A stretch of DNA of 60,639 nt from Streptomyces sp. A1277 (GCF_004795015.1 NZ_SSBI01000050.1:1-60639); one strand, 5' to 3'; positions 35,460 through 44,375 are shown, counted from the first letter of the stretch. Translations and numbers: made by a program. Notes: a model not told the origin generated them from the sequence alone.

Positions 35460-36391
35460 TTCTGGTCTCCGCGGGGTTCGAGGTCGGCGAGCCAGAGCCG
35501 TTGCAGCATGTGCCAGTCCTCCGGGTGCTCGGCGATGCCCACGGCGAACGCGTCGGCGAGGGCCTGTGTCATCACAGACGTCCGCACGGCCCGGTCACCT
35601 GACTCCGGCACCTCGACGGGCGGGTGGACTCGCGCCTTCATCACCGGCGTGTCGTCGTACGAGAGGGTCACCGGCAGCAGCAGCGCACCGGTCTGCTGGG
35701 CCAGCAGCGCGGGGCCCGCCGGCATCCGGGCCGTGTCGCCGAAGAACGACACCTCGATGCCCGACGACGACAGATCGCGGTCGGCGACCAGGCAGACCAG
35801 ACCGCCCGCCCGCAGCCGGCGCGCCAGCGTCCCGAACGCGGCCCCGCCGTTGTGCGGCAGCACCTCCATGCCCAGTCCCTCGCGGTAGGCGACGAACCGG
35901 TCGTACAGCGATTCGGGCTTCAGGCGCTCGGCGACCGTGGTGAACGGCACCTTCAGGTCCGTGGTCACCCACGCCCCGGCCAGGTCCCAGTTCCCCAGGT
36001 GCGGCAGGGCGAGGACGACCCCGTGCCCCGCGTCGAGCCCTTCCGTCAGCCGGTGCGCGTCCGTCACGTCGATGGACGCCTTGATGCGCTCCGGGCTCCA
36101 GGTGGGCAGCCGGAACGACTCCATCCAGTAGCGCATGTACGAGCGCATCCCGGCCCGCGACAGGGCGGCGAGCCTGGCCGGGCCGGCGTCCGGCACGACC
36201 CGCGCGAGGTTGGCCTCCAGACGCAGCACGCTCTTGCCGCGGCGCTTCCACACCTGGTCGGCGAGGGTACGGAACAGGGCCCGGGCGGCCGGTTCGGGGA
36301 GCGTCTTGACGGCGGCCCAGCCCAGCCCGTACAGCGCGTCGCTCAGCCGCTCCCCGGGGCCGGGCTCCGCCTCCCCGCGGGCGCCGCTCAC
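35456..36391 (-). CDS. Phosphatidylinositol mannoside acyltransferase
   Basis: The 311-residue product from GTG 36391 belongs to the LpxL/HtrB-like acyltransferases. It carries the HX4D motif in LPHLGNWDLAG, with its His and Asp both present. A later VADRDLSSSGIEVSFFG matches the family. In mycobacteria the homologue PatA acylates the mannose of PIM1 and PIM2. It sits between the PI synthase gene (GTGA overlap) and pimA (ATGA overlap), so all three are one coupled operon. Confidence 0.93.
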   Translation of the reverse strand: MSGARGEAEPGPGERLSDALYGLGWAAVKTLPEPAARALFRTLADQVWKRRGKSVLRLEANLARVVPDAGPARLAALSRAGMRSYMRYWMESFRLPTWSPERIKASIDVTDAHRLTEGLDAGHGVVLALPHLGNWDLAGAWVTTDLKVPFTTVAERLKPESLYDRFVAYREGLGMEVLPHNGGAAFGTLARRLRAGGLVCLVADRDLSSSGIEVSFFGDTARMPAGPALLAQQTGALLLPVTLSYDDTPVMKARVHPPVEVPESGDRAVRTSVMTQALADAFAVGIAEHPEDWHMLQRLWLADLEPRGDQK

Positions 36392-37029
36392 TGCGCGGCC
36401 GCGTCGGCCTCGGCGGACTCGCGGCGCACGGTGACGACCCGCTGCACCAGCGTCACGAGGCTGCCCGCCGCGACGATCCACAGCGCGATCGGCAGCAGCA
36501 CCTGGATGCCCGGCACACCGAACTTGTGCAGACCCGCGAGACCGGCGGCGACCAGCGAGATCACCAGGCGCTCGGCGCGCTCCACCAGCCCGTTGACCGC
36601 CACCGGCAGCCCGATCGACTCACCGCGCGCCTTGGTGTACGAGACCACCTGACCGCTCGCCAGGCAGAAGATCGCGACCGCGCACAGGATGGTGTCGTCG
36701 CCGCTGCCCGCGTACCAGAGGGCGAAGCCGGCGAAGATCGCCCCGTCCGCCACCCGGTCCAGCGTGGAGTCGAGGAACGCCCCCCACCGGCTGGAGATAC
36801 CGGCCTGGCGCGCCATGTTCCCGTCGACGAGGTCGGAGAACACGAAGATCGTGATGACGATCGTGCCCCAGAAGAACTCCCCCATCGGGAAGAAGACCAG
36901 CGCACCGGCCATCACCCCGGCCGTCCCGATCAGGGTGACCGCGTCGGGGCTCACGCCGAGGCGGAGGAGCAGTGCGGCGAACGGCGTGAGGACACGCGTG
37001 AAAAAGGCACGCGCGTACTTGTTCAGCAT
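36388..37029 (-). CDS. pgsA: Phosphatidylinositol phosphate synthase (CDP-alcohol phosphotransferase)
   Basis: The 213-residue membrane protein has the full CDP-alcohol phosphotransferase signature D-x2-DG-x2-AR-x8-G-x3-D-x3-D, with aspartates at 66, 69, 87 and 91. About six membrane helices are predicted. Gene context with PIM enzymes points to phosphatidylinositol (phosphate) synthesis rather than phosphatidylglycerol phosphate. It is the first gene of the pgsA-patA-pimA operon. The stop overlaps the GTG of the acyltransferase. Confidence 0.92.
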   Translation of the reverse strand: MLNKYARAFFTRVLTPFAALLLRLGVSPDAVTLIGTAGVMAGALVFFPMGEFFWGTIVITIFVFSDLVDGNMARQAGISSRWGAFLDSTLDRVADGAIFAGFALWYAGSGDDTILCAVAIFCLASGQVVSYTKARGESIGLPVAVNGLVERAERLVISLVAAGLAGLHKFGVPGIQVLLPIALWIVAAGSLVTLVQRVVTVRRESAEADAAAQ

Positions 37030-37377
37030 GGCCTTCCCGAGGGGTCGGTGGGCCGCGTGGCCCCATCGGCCACCGGCTGGAGGGTGCTGAAGGTCCCGGC
37101 CGGATCAGGGAGCGGCGTCCGGTGCGTGCGGCTGCGAGGCGCCGGAGCGTCACCATGGCTGAGCCATGACGGCGTTTCGGCAACGCCGCAGACGCGCGTG
37201 CCGGACGCCGCGAGCCCAGCCAGGGCCTTCAGCACCCTCCGAGCCCATCGTAGTCACGCCCGAGGCCCCCTACCGCCCGGGCTCCCCGGCCCGCGCGCGT
37301 GCGCGTGGCCCAGGGCCCCGCGGGCGCCGCCGCGGCTCCCCCCGTGCCCGTGCGCCGGCCGATGGAAGGCACGAACC

Positions 37378-37604
37378 ATGGGCGACAAGGCACACGCACA
37401 CGCCGGAGCCGCCGGAGCCGCCGGAGGAACGACGGTGGCCGGCCACCCCCCGCACCCTGCGCAACGTGGCACTGGTCGGCCACAGCGGGTCCGGCAAGAC
37501 CACCCTCGTCGAGGCGCTCGCGCCGCGCCCAGGCCCCCGGGGCGTCGCCGGCCACGCATCCATGCCCGCGCAGCTCGCCGACCGCGTCCGCGCCCAGGAC
37601 GGGT
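37378..37604 (+). pseudogene. Remnant of an EF-G-like GTPase gene (EF-G2 type), frameshifted and truncated
   Basis: An ATG at 37378, with GGAAGG upstream, opens MGDKAHAHAGAAGAAGG, the start I recall for the EF-G-like protein normally found here in streptomycetes. The frame then slips at a run of six Cs near 37445. Removing one C restores a frame reading RTLRNVALVGHSGSGKTTLV, the G1 (P-loop) region of that protein. After EAL the similarity is lost, and a stop follows within about 30 codons, whereas the full protein has roughly 700 residues. The last codons (MPAQLADRVRAQDG) might be the original C terminus joined by a deletion. The gene cannot make a working GTPase. Confidence 0.72.
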
Positions 37605-37747
37605 GACCGGAAAGGACCGCTCCCCCGCGCGTTGTCCACAGGGCCGGACGGCGTACGTATCCGGACGATACGCTGGGACCCCAGCTCAGAAAGTGTGCCG
37701 GGCACGGCAGTTGGGAAACAGCCGCAGGAGCGGTTCCTCGGTGGCGA

Positions 37748-39430
37748 GTGGGGGCGACAGTGGCCAGCAACGGATTCGATTTCTCTCCCGGAGCGCAGAT
37801 TCCGCTCCAGGGGTCGGCAGGCGCGGCGGTGGCGACCAACGCCCTCGCCTCCGCGGCGTATCGCGACAGCCCGGTGGAGGACATCCTCAAAGCCAACAGC
37901 GAGTGGCACAAGTCCGAGGTGAAGGCGGGCCGTTCGAAATTCCTGAAGTCGGACTACTTCAAGCCCAACCTCGGCGAGGCGTTCTCCCGCGCCGTCCAGG
38001 AACGCATGCTGGGCGGGGCGCGCAAAGCCCTCATCCAGTCCTTCGGCAGCGACCCGCAGACCGTCGTGGAGCACTGCCTGTCCGCGTCCCGCCTGCGCAA
38101 GGCCCGCGACACCAAACTCACCGCCATCACCGCCCTGTTCGGGTTCGTGTTCCTGCCCGGCATGCTGATGTGGGTCATCGCCTTCCGTGTGCGCGACAGC
38201 TTCGCCAAGACCAAGGACAAGCTCCTCACCACCCTCGGCAACAGCCTGCTGCCCCTCGTCGGCATCGGCGTGATCTTCCTCCTGATCAAGCTCCCGCTGA
38301 CCGGATTCCTAGGGCTCTACCTTCGCGCCATGGTCGTCGCCCCGGTCATCGGCTGGTTCCTCGCCAAACGGATCGCGGAGAAATCCGCCCAGGACCTGCG
38401 CACCCGATGGGAGGGCCTGCTCTCCGGGGGCGGTGTCACCGCCAAGATCCCCGAAGCGGTCCCGAAGAACCCCAGCGAGACCTCCCGCGAGGCGCTGCGC
38501 CAGGGCCTGGAGAAGCTCTCCGCCGAACAGCAGTCCAACTCCGTGTTCTACGCCGGCCCCAAGGGCATCCTCGGCATGGGCACCCGCTGGGGCAGCTGGC
38601 AGCTCGCCGAGGACCTCGTCGCCAAGGACCCCGGGAAGGAATTCCACCAGTTCCGCAGCTGGGACCTGATCCGCGTCATGCACGACCAGCTCAAGATGCT
38701 GGAGCGCGGCCCGCTGAACACCGGCGGATTCCCCACCCCCTCGGTCACCCACTGGATCGTCTCGCCCGTCGGTGAGAACGCCGACTCCGTCACCCGCCGC
38801 GAGGGCGAGGACGTCGCCACCTTCCAGATCAAGCCCCACGAGATACAGCGCATCTGCAACCACCAGCAGTTCGGCGGCGGCGACCGGCACTACCTCGGCG
38901 TGCAGTTCACCCTCTGGGACGGCCAGCTCGTCATCACCATGATGATCACCGTCACCGTCCTCTTCGAGACCCTGCGCATCGAGGTCACCGGACACGCCCT
39001 CGGCCCCGTCCACTCCCTCTTCACCAGCAAGCCCGCCGCCAAGACCAGGACGGTCAACAAGACCGTCAGGTTCTGGGAGACCCGCGACATCACCCTCTCC
39101 CTGGTCGACGCCCACGAAGTCACCCGCCTCGCCCTGCGCGCCCCCTTCACCTGGTACCCGCCGCTGCTGGACTACCTCGGCGGCAAGATCGCCCTCCCCG
39201 AGCCCTTCGGCCTGCGGCACGCCTGGGCCGAGAAGCCGTGGCGCCACCGCTTCATGGCCGACGACGCCATGCGCGCCGCCGCCCCCGTCCTGCGCGTCGT
39301 GCACAACGCCGCCGTGAAGGTCCTGGACGAGAACGGCGTCGACACCGAACGCTTCACCAACCGCTCCTCGATACTGAGCGGCCTCGTCCAGGACCCCTCT
39401 CCCCGCAAGGCCGACCTGTACGACGCGTGA
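37748..39430 (+). CDS. Large membrane protein of unknown function
   Basis: The 560-residue protein (GTG 37748; a GTG at 37760 is an alternative) begins with a soluble region, then has two or three membrane helices near residues 130-210 (ITALFGFVFLPGMLMWVIAF, LLPLVGIGVIFLLIK, LRAMVVAPVIGWFLA). A large soluble domain follows, with another hydrophobic segment near 398-412 (QLVITMMITVTVLFE). I recognise no catalytic motif. The protein appears conserved in streptomycetes in this position. A 40-bp palindromic terminator follows. Confidence 0.78.
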   Translation: MGATVASNGFDFSPGAQIPLQGSAGAAVATNALASAAYRDSPVEDILKANSEWHKSEVKAGRSKFLKSDYFKPNLGEAFSRAVQERMLGGARKALIQSFGSDPQTVVEHCLSASRLRKARDTKLTAITALFGFVFLPGMLMWVIAFRVRDSFAKTKDKLLTTLGNSLLPLVGIGVIFLLIKLPLTGFLGLYLRAMVVAPVIGWFLAKRIAEKSAQDLRTRWEGLLSGGGVTAKIPEAVPKNPSETSREALRQGLEKLSAEQQSNSVFYAGPKGILGMGTRWGSWQLAEDLVAKDPGKEFHQFRSWDLIRVMHDQLKMLERGPLNTGGFPTPSVTHWIVSPVGENADSVTRREGEDVATFQIKPHEIQRICNHQQFGGGDRHYLGVQFTLWDGQLVITMMITVTVLFETLRIEVTGHALGPVHSLFTSKPAAKTRTVNKTVRFWETRDITLSLVDAHEVTRLALRAPFTWYPPLLDYLGGKIALPEPFGLRHAWAEKPWRHRFMADDAMRAAAPVLRVVHNAAVKVLDENGVDTERFTNRSSILSGLVQDPSPRKADLYDA

Positions 39431-39443
39431 CCACGCACATACG

Positions 39444-39483
39444 CGTGCGGGGCACACCGGAACGTTCCGGTGTGCCCCGCACG
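39444..39483. terminator. Perfect 40-bp palindrome between convergent genes
   Basis: CGTGCGGGGCACACCGGAAC is followed at once by its exact reverse complement. It lies 13 bases past the membrane-protein stop (39430) and 13 bases past the HIT gene stop on the other strand (39497), so it should end both transcripts. Confidence 0.88.
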
Positions 39484-39496
39484 GTGAGCCCTGCGA

Positions 39497-40063
39497 TCAG
39501 GCAGCGGCGGCCGGCCAGGCGTCGGCCAGCATCTTCCGCGTGTCCGCCAGCAGCTGCGGCAGCACCCGGGTGTGCCCCACCACCGGCATGAAGTTGGCGT
39601 CACCACCCCACCGGGGCACCAGGTGCTGATGCAGATGCGCGGCGATCCCGGCCCCCGCCACCGCACCCTGGTTCATCCCGATGTTGAAGCCGTGCGCCCC
39701 CGAGGCCGCCCGCAGGGCGGCCATCGCCCGCTTGGTGAAATCGGCCAGCTCCAAAGTCTCCGGACCGTCCAGCTCGGTGTAGTCCGCGACATGCCGGTAC
39801 GGCACCACCATCAGGTGCCCGCCGTTGTACGGGTACAGATTCAGCACGGCGTAGACCTTCTCACCGCGCGCCACGACGAGCCCGTCCTCGTCCGACAGCG
39901 CCGGAATGCCGCAGAACGGACAGCCGTCCCCGGCCTCCGGGCCGGTCGGCTTGTTCTCGCCCTGGATGTACGCCATCCGGTGGGGCGTCCACAGGCGCTG
40001 GAACGCGTCGGGCGTCCCCACTCCGATCTGCTGCTCCGGCTCACTCGTCATGCCGATCAGCAT
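39497..40063 (-). CDS. HIT-family hydrolase/phosphorylase (Ap4A-type)
   Basis: The 188-residue protein has the histidine triad HLHQHLVPRW near residue 151 and a zinc-type CPFC near residue 48 with downstream partners. It resembles mycobacterial diadenosine tetraphosphate phosphorylase. The start at 40063 has AGGTGA upstream; an ATG four codons later (MTSEPEQQIG) is the other choice. The convergent neighbour is separated by a shared palindromic terminator. The exact nucleotide substrate is inferred. Confidence 0.92.
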   Translation of the reverse strand: MLIGMTSEPEQQIGVGTPDAFQRLWTPHRMAYIQGENKPTGPEAGDGCPFCGIPALSDEDGLVVARGEKVYAVLNLYPYNGGHLMVVPYRHVADYTELDGPETLELADFTKRAMAALRAASGAHGFNIGMNQGAVAGAGIAAHLHQHLVPRWGGDANFMPVVGHTRVLPQLLADTRKMLADAWPAAAA

Positions 40064-40125
40064 ATTGCTTCACCTGTGCGGAGCGTGTCGCCGGGGCCGA
40101 TCCCGTTCACGCACCGCGATGCTGA

Positions 40126-40395
40126 GCCCATGAGCGTGCGCTGTACCGCTGGGAGCACGCCGCCCAGGGCGCCTCGATCCGCACGTTCGGTGACGCCGTC
40201 TGGTGGGCGTGCGCGACGCTGACGACGGTGGGGTACGGGGATGCCGTGCCGGTGACGGCGGGCGGCCGGGTCATCGCGGCGGGGCTGATGGTGTGCGGCC
40301 TCGGGCTGCTGGGGGCGGTGACGGGCGCGTTCTCGTCGTGGCTGATCCAGGTGTTCCGCCGGGAGGACGAGAAGGAGCCCCCGGCGAGCGGGTAG
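40126..40395 (+). pseudogene. C-terminal remnant of a two-helix K+ channel gene
   Basis: From a TGA at 40123 the frame is open to TAG at 40393. It reads YRWEHAAQGASIRTFGDAV, then the pore and selectivity filter TLTTVGYGD, then a second membrane helix (VIAAGLMVCGLGLLGAVTG) and a charged tail. This is the end of a prokaryotic K+ channel of the Ion_trans_2 type. The first membrane helix is missing and no start codon lies before the filter, so the gene has lost its 5' end. It lies next to a CRISPR-like relict and just upstream of the HIT gene on the other strand. Confidence 0.78.
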
Positions 40396-40405
40396 CTCGG
40401 CCGGG

Positions 40406-40494
40406 GGCTCATCCCCGCTTGCGCGGGCAGTGGTCAAGCTCGTTGCCAAGCTTGCGGTGATCCCGCGGGTCATCCCCGCTCGCGCGGGGACCGC
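40406..40494 (-). CRISPR. Two-repeat type I-E CRISPR relict touching the thrS stop codon
   Basis: Two copies of a 28-base repeat lie at 40467-40494 and 40406-40433, exactly 61 bases apart (28+33). This is the unit length of type I-E arrays. The copy nearest thrS has the core CATCCCCGCTCGCGCGGGGA, which is very close to the usual actinobacterial I-E repeat. The other copy shares CATCCCCGCT and GCGCGGG but is decayed on one side, as last repeats often are. One spacer lies between. No cas genes are in the window. The first repeat begins one base after the thrS stop, so no leader is present. The repeat stem may also act as the thrS terminator. Confidence 0.65.
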
Positions 40495-40495
40495 A

Positions 40496-42472
40496 TCACA
40501 CCTGAACGCGACGCTCCACCACGTCAACGAGCTTGGCGATCGCTTCGTCACGGGCAATGCCGTTCTCCTGCGACCCGTCGCGGTACCGGAACGACACCGT
40601 GCCCGCGTTCATGTCGTCGTCGCCCACGATGATCATGAACGGCACCTTGGCGCGCTGGTGGTTCCTGATCTTCTTCTGCATCCGGTCCGACGACGCGTCC
40701 ACGTCGACGCGCAGGCCCTTCTTCCGGGCCTCCGCCGCGAACTCCTGGAGGTACGGGATGTGGGTGTCGCCGATCGGGATGCCGACCGCCTGGACCGGGG
40801 CCAGCCACACCGGGAACGCGCCCGCGTAGTGCTCCAGGAGCACCGCGAAGAAGCGCTCGATGGAGCCGAACAGCGCGCGGTGGATCATGACCGGGCGCTG
40901 CTTGGAGCCGTCCGGACCGGTGTACTCCAGGTCGAACCGCTCCGGCAGGTTGAAGTCGAGCTGAATGGTCGACATCTGCCAGGTCCGCCCGATGGCGTCC
41001 CGCGCCTGCACCGAGATCTTCGGGCCGTAGAACGCGGCACCGCCCGGGTCCGGGACCAGGGGCAGGCCCTGCTTCTCGGCGACCTGGCGCAGCGTCTCGG
41101 TGGCCTCTTCCCAGGTCTCGTCCGACCCGACGAACTTGGTCTCGTCCTTGGTGGAGAGCTCCAGGTAGAAGTCGGTGAGCCCGTAGTCGCGGAGCAGGTT
41201 CAGGACGAAGGTGAGCGTCCGGTCCAGCTCCTCCGCCATCTGCTCACGGGTGCAGTAGATGTGCGCGTCGTCCTGCGTGAAGCCGCGCGAGCGGGTCAGG
41301 CCGTGCACGACGCCCGACTTCTCGTACCGGTACACGGTGCCGAACTCAAACAACCTCAAGGGCAGTTCACGGTACGAACGGCCGCGCGCGTCGAAGATCA
41401 GGTTGTGCATCGGGCAGTTCATCGGCTTGAGGTAGTAGTCCACCCCGTCGTCGAGCTGCATGGGCGGGTACATGCCGTCGGCGTACCAGTCCAGGTGGCC
41501 GGACTTCTCGAAGAGCTTGCCCTTGGTGGCGTGCGGCGAGTAGACGAACTCGTAGCCCTCCTCCTCGTGCCGGCGGCGCGAGTAGTCCTCCATGGCCCGG
41601 CGGATGACGCCGCCCTTGGGGTGGAAGACGGCGAGGCCGGGGCCGATCTCGTCGGGGAAGGAGAAGAGGTCCAGCTCGGCGCCCAGGCGGCGGTGGTCGC
41701 GCTTGGCGGCCTCCTCCAGGAACTCCAGGTGCGCCTTGAGCTCGTCCTTGGTCGGCCAGGCGGTGCCGTAGATGCGCTGGAGCATCGGGTTGCGCTCGCT
41801 GCCCCGCCAGTACGCGGCGGCGTTCCGCATCAGCTTGAACGCCGGGATGAACCGGGTCGTCGGCAGGTGCGGACCCCGGCAGAGGTCCTTCCAGCACAGC
41901 TCGCCGGTCTTCGGGTCGAGGTTGTCGTAGATGGTCAGCTCGCCGCCGCCCACCTCGACGTCCGCGCCGTCGTCCGAGGAGGCGGAGCCCTTGATGCCGA
42001 TGAGCTCCAGCTTGTACGGCTCGTCGGCCAGCTCCTCGCGGGCAGCCTCGTCCGTCACGACCCGGCGGGAGAACTTCTGGCCCCGCTTCTGGATCTCCTG
42101 CATCCGCTTCTCGATGGCCTTGAGGTCCTCGGGCGTGAACGGCTTCTCGACGTCGAAGTCGTAGTAGAAGCCGTCCTTGACCGGCGGGCCGATGCCGAGC
42201 TTGGCCTCGGGGTGCAGCTCCTGCACGGCCTGGGCCATCACGTGGGCGGTGGAGTGCCGCAGGATGTTGAGGCCGTCCTCGGAGGAAATCAGGACGGGCT
42301 CGACGGTCTCGCCGTCCTTGAGCTCGTAGGCGAGGTCCTTCAGCTCTCCGGCGACACGGGCGGCGACGACGGTGCGCTCGCCGGGGAAGAGCTCGGCTGC
42401 CGTAGTGCCCGTCGTCACCACGCGCTCTTCCCGCTCGGAATCGCGTTGGATGGTCACACGGACGTCTGACAC
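40496..42472 (-). CDS. thrS: Threonyl-tRNA synthetase
   Basis: The product is 658 residues from GTG 42472, which has AGGAG 7 bases upstream. It contains a TGS domain at the N terminus, the editing domain with zinc-type HSTAHVMAQAV, and the class II core with MNCPMH, FEFGTVYRYEKSGVVHGL and the C-terminal anticodon-binding domain (VPIGDTHIPYLQEFA). It charges tRNA-Thr. Length is normal. No T-box leader is visible in the 100 bases upstream. Its stop is followed at once by the CRISPR-type repeat. Confidence 0.97.
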   Translation of the reverse strand: MSDVRVTIQRDSEREERVVTTGTTAAELFPGERTVVAARVAGELKDLAYELKDGETVEPVLISSEDGLNILRHSTAHVMAQAVQELHPEAKLGIGPPVKDGFYYDFDVEKPFTPEDLKAIEKRMQEIQKRGQKFSRRVVTDEAAREELADEPYKLELIGIKGSASSDDGADVEVGGGELTIYDNLDPKTGELCWKDLCRGPHLPTTRFIPAFKLMRNAAAYWRGSERNPMLQRIYGTAWPTKDELKAHLEFLEEAAKRDHRRLGAELDLFSFPDEIGPGLAVFHPKGGVIRRAMEDYSRRRHEEEGYEFVYSPHATKGKLFEKSGHLDWYADGMYPPMQLDDGVDYYLKPMNCPMHNLIFDARGRSYRELPLRLFEFGTVYRYEKSGVVHGLTRSRGFTQDDAHIYCTREQMAEELDRTLTFVLNLLRDYGLTDFYLELSTKDETKFVGSDETWEEATETLRQVAEKQGLPLVPDPGGAAFYGPKISVQARDAIGRTWQMSTIQLDFNLPERFDLEYTGPDGSKQRPVMIHRALFGSIERFFAVLLEHYAGAFPVWLAPVQAVGIPIGDTHIPYLQEFAAEARKKGLRVDVDASSDRMQKKIRNHQRAKVPFMIIVGDDDMNAGTVSFRYRDGSQENGIARDEAIAKLVDVVERRVQV

Positions 42473-42573
42473 CGGTCTCTCCTGACTCAGGGGGCGCACC
42501 GCATTCCTCTAGCGCGTGCAGAAGGAATCGTACCGAGCCGACGGCCCCCATTGCGAAAGGGCCGGTTTCCGGC

Positions 42574-43619
42574 CTACTCCCCCGCGCACGCCTCCTCGAA
42601 GGAGTCCACGTTCTCCTGGAGCGACTTCATCAACCGGTCCCGCTCCTCGTCGTCCACCTGCACCGGGACGACCTGCGAGGCGCCGGTCAGCCGCCGGAAG
42701 CCGCCCCGGTTCTCCAGCCTGCCCTCCACCCGGACCGGCAGCCCCACGAGGTGGGCCTGGCCCGCGATCCGGTACGCCTCCTCGTCCAACTCGATCCGGA
42801 CGTGCGGCACCTCGGCCCCGGCGAGCACCCGCAGCCGTACGATCCCGGCGCCGCGCGGCCCCGAGCGGCGCAGGCGGACGACGGCGCCGGTGATCCGTAC
42901 GGTGACGGCGGGTTCGTCGCGGAGGTAGCGGGCGCCCGCGCGGCGCAGGGCGGGCAGGCCGCCCGGGGAGAACTCCACGGGCTCGGGGCGGGCGGGGCAG
43001 CCGTCAGGGGTACCTGCGGCGGGCGCCCAGTCCAGTGCTATCCCGGCTCCTCCGAGCCCCGGACGAGGGCGACGAGCGCCTCGGTCAGTTCGCGGCTGAC
43101 ACCCGCCGCGACGGCGGTGTCGAAGGCTTCCGACGGGGCCTAGGGCGGCGAGGGCGCGGCGGCGGTGGCGGGCGCCGTGGTGGCCGGCCCTGCCCCGGGC
43201 GGCGAGCGCGCCGGCCAGCAGGATCTGCCGGGCGGCGCCGTGCAGCCGTTCCGCGCCGAGCCAGCCGGCCGCTCCGGCGGCGGGTTCCGGGACCTCGCGC
43301 CACCAGCGGATCTCGTCGCTGGGGACGGTGAGGGCGATCAAAATCTCGCGGGCGGCGGGGGTGGCGGTGCGGGCGAGGGCGGTCAGTGCCTCGCCCAGCA
43401 GGTCCTCGCTGTCACAGAAGGCGGTGGTGCGGGGCAGGAGCAGGCTGGTGGTGCCCAGCGGCTGTACGGTCCGGCGCCCCCGCCGCGCCGGTGCCAGCCG
43501 TGCCGGGCGAGCAGGGCGCCGAGCACCGCCGGATCGACGCGGGCGGGGTCGGGCAGGGGCCAGGGGTGCGCGGCGGCTTCGCCGGCGCGGGTGACGGGCT
43601 CGTCCATGGGCCGGTGCAT
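42574..43619 (-). pseudogene. Frameshifted conserved gene upstream of thrS
   Basis: The coding signal changes frame three times. The start is MHRPMDEPVTRAGEAAAHPW (ATG 43619, sharing a base with the DUF4365 stop) and runs to GWHRRGGGAGPYSR. Near 43455 it moves to a second frame (TTSLLLPRTTAFCDSEDLL to ALAARGRAGHH). Near 43140 it moves again (PSEAFDTAVAAGVSREL to VRGSEE), ending at TAG 43040. From about 43047 the second frame resumes (IALDWAPAAGTPDG to EEACAGE, stop 42574). The middle also looks shortened. The joined protein would be about 340 residues; its family is unknown to me. Sequencing error is possible, but several separate shifts favour decay. Confidence 0.68.
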
Positions 43620-44185
43620 CAGGGTCTCCCTCCTGCCCCGACGCGGGTCATGATCTCGCAGAGCGCCCGGTCGTCGAAGATGCGCGAGGTCAGGAGCCGC
43701 ACGGTGGTCCGGTGGCGGCCTGTCACGGGGTGGCCGGCCGGGTTGGTCCAGTAACAGCGGTGCCGCAGGTCGAGGCTGTCGGGCCCGGCCCGCAGCCAGT
43801 CGTCCCGGCTGCGCGGCACGAGCATCACGACCAGGATCTTGTGCACCGAGACGGGCGTCCGGGCGAGCTTGACGAGGTGGGCGTTGTCGAGGGTGAAGGA
43901 GAAGGCCGGGCCGGGCGGCCGGGCCGGTATCCGGTAGGTGCATTTCAGCTGGACCTTGATGGTCACCTCGTCGTCGACGACATGGCCGGGGGCCCCGTGG
44001 CTGACGTGCCAGTCGATGCCGTTGTCGGGGAAGGGCTGCGACAGCGAGCAGCCCGCCGCGGCGGCGACCGCGTGCAGGTAGCCCACCTGGAGGGTCTCCA
44101 TGCAGGCGGTGGTGGCGAGTGCGCCGCGCAGCGGGGCGGCCCGCTGGGGCAGCAGCCCGCTCGGTTCGGGCTGGGCGAGCGCCAT
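43619..44185 (-). CDS. DUF4365 domain protein
   Basis: From the ATG at 44185 (GGGAG just upstream) the 188-residue product starts MALAQPEPSGLLPQRAAPL. The DUF4365-like core has GIDWHVSHGAP and TIKVQLKCTYRI, similar to the nuclease-like fold proposed for this family, with Asp in IDW and Lys in VQLK. It ends with VRLLTSRIFDDRALCEIM. It overlaps the start of the decayed gene downstream (TGATG). No biochemical role is established for the family. Confidence 0.78.
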   Translation of the reverse strand: MALAQPEPSGLLPQRAAPLRGALATTACMETLQVGYLHAVAAAAGCSLSQPFPDNGIDWHVSHGAPGHVVDDEVTIKVQLKCTYRIPARPPGPAFSFTLDNAHLVKLARTPVSVHKILVVMLVPRSRDDWLRAGPDSLDLRHRCYWTNPAGHPVTGRHRTTVRLLTSRIFDDRALCEIMTRVGAGGRP

Positions 44186-44375
44186 GGCTCCCTGGACCTT
44201 CCGGGCCGTACCGATGGGGATCTCCGGGTGCCGGGCCGTCAACTCCCGGCCCTGGTGCCTGTGCTGTCACCGCACGGGGCGGTCCGCAAACGGCGTATCA
44301 GGCAAAGGGTGCGGGTATCACCGAACCGGGCAGGGGAATCACGCCATCTGCCGTGCGGGCACGAGGAGTTCGGGG
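44186..44375. other. Divergent promoter region between the DUF4365 and exonuclease genes
   Basis: The 190-base gap between two divergent genes should carry both promoters. I see no clear consensus pair and no gene. Confidence 0.4.

Noticed and set aside
40057..40557. 166-codon minus-strand frame across the K+ channel remnant and CRISPR repeats
   Set aside because: The coding signal is on the plus strand (TVGYGD). This frame crosses the repeats and the thrS stop and has no homology features.
42473..42573. T-box or other riboswitch upstream of thrS
   Set aside because: Only 100 bases are available and no T-box stem or antiterminator motif is present.
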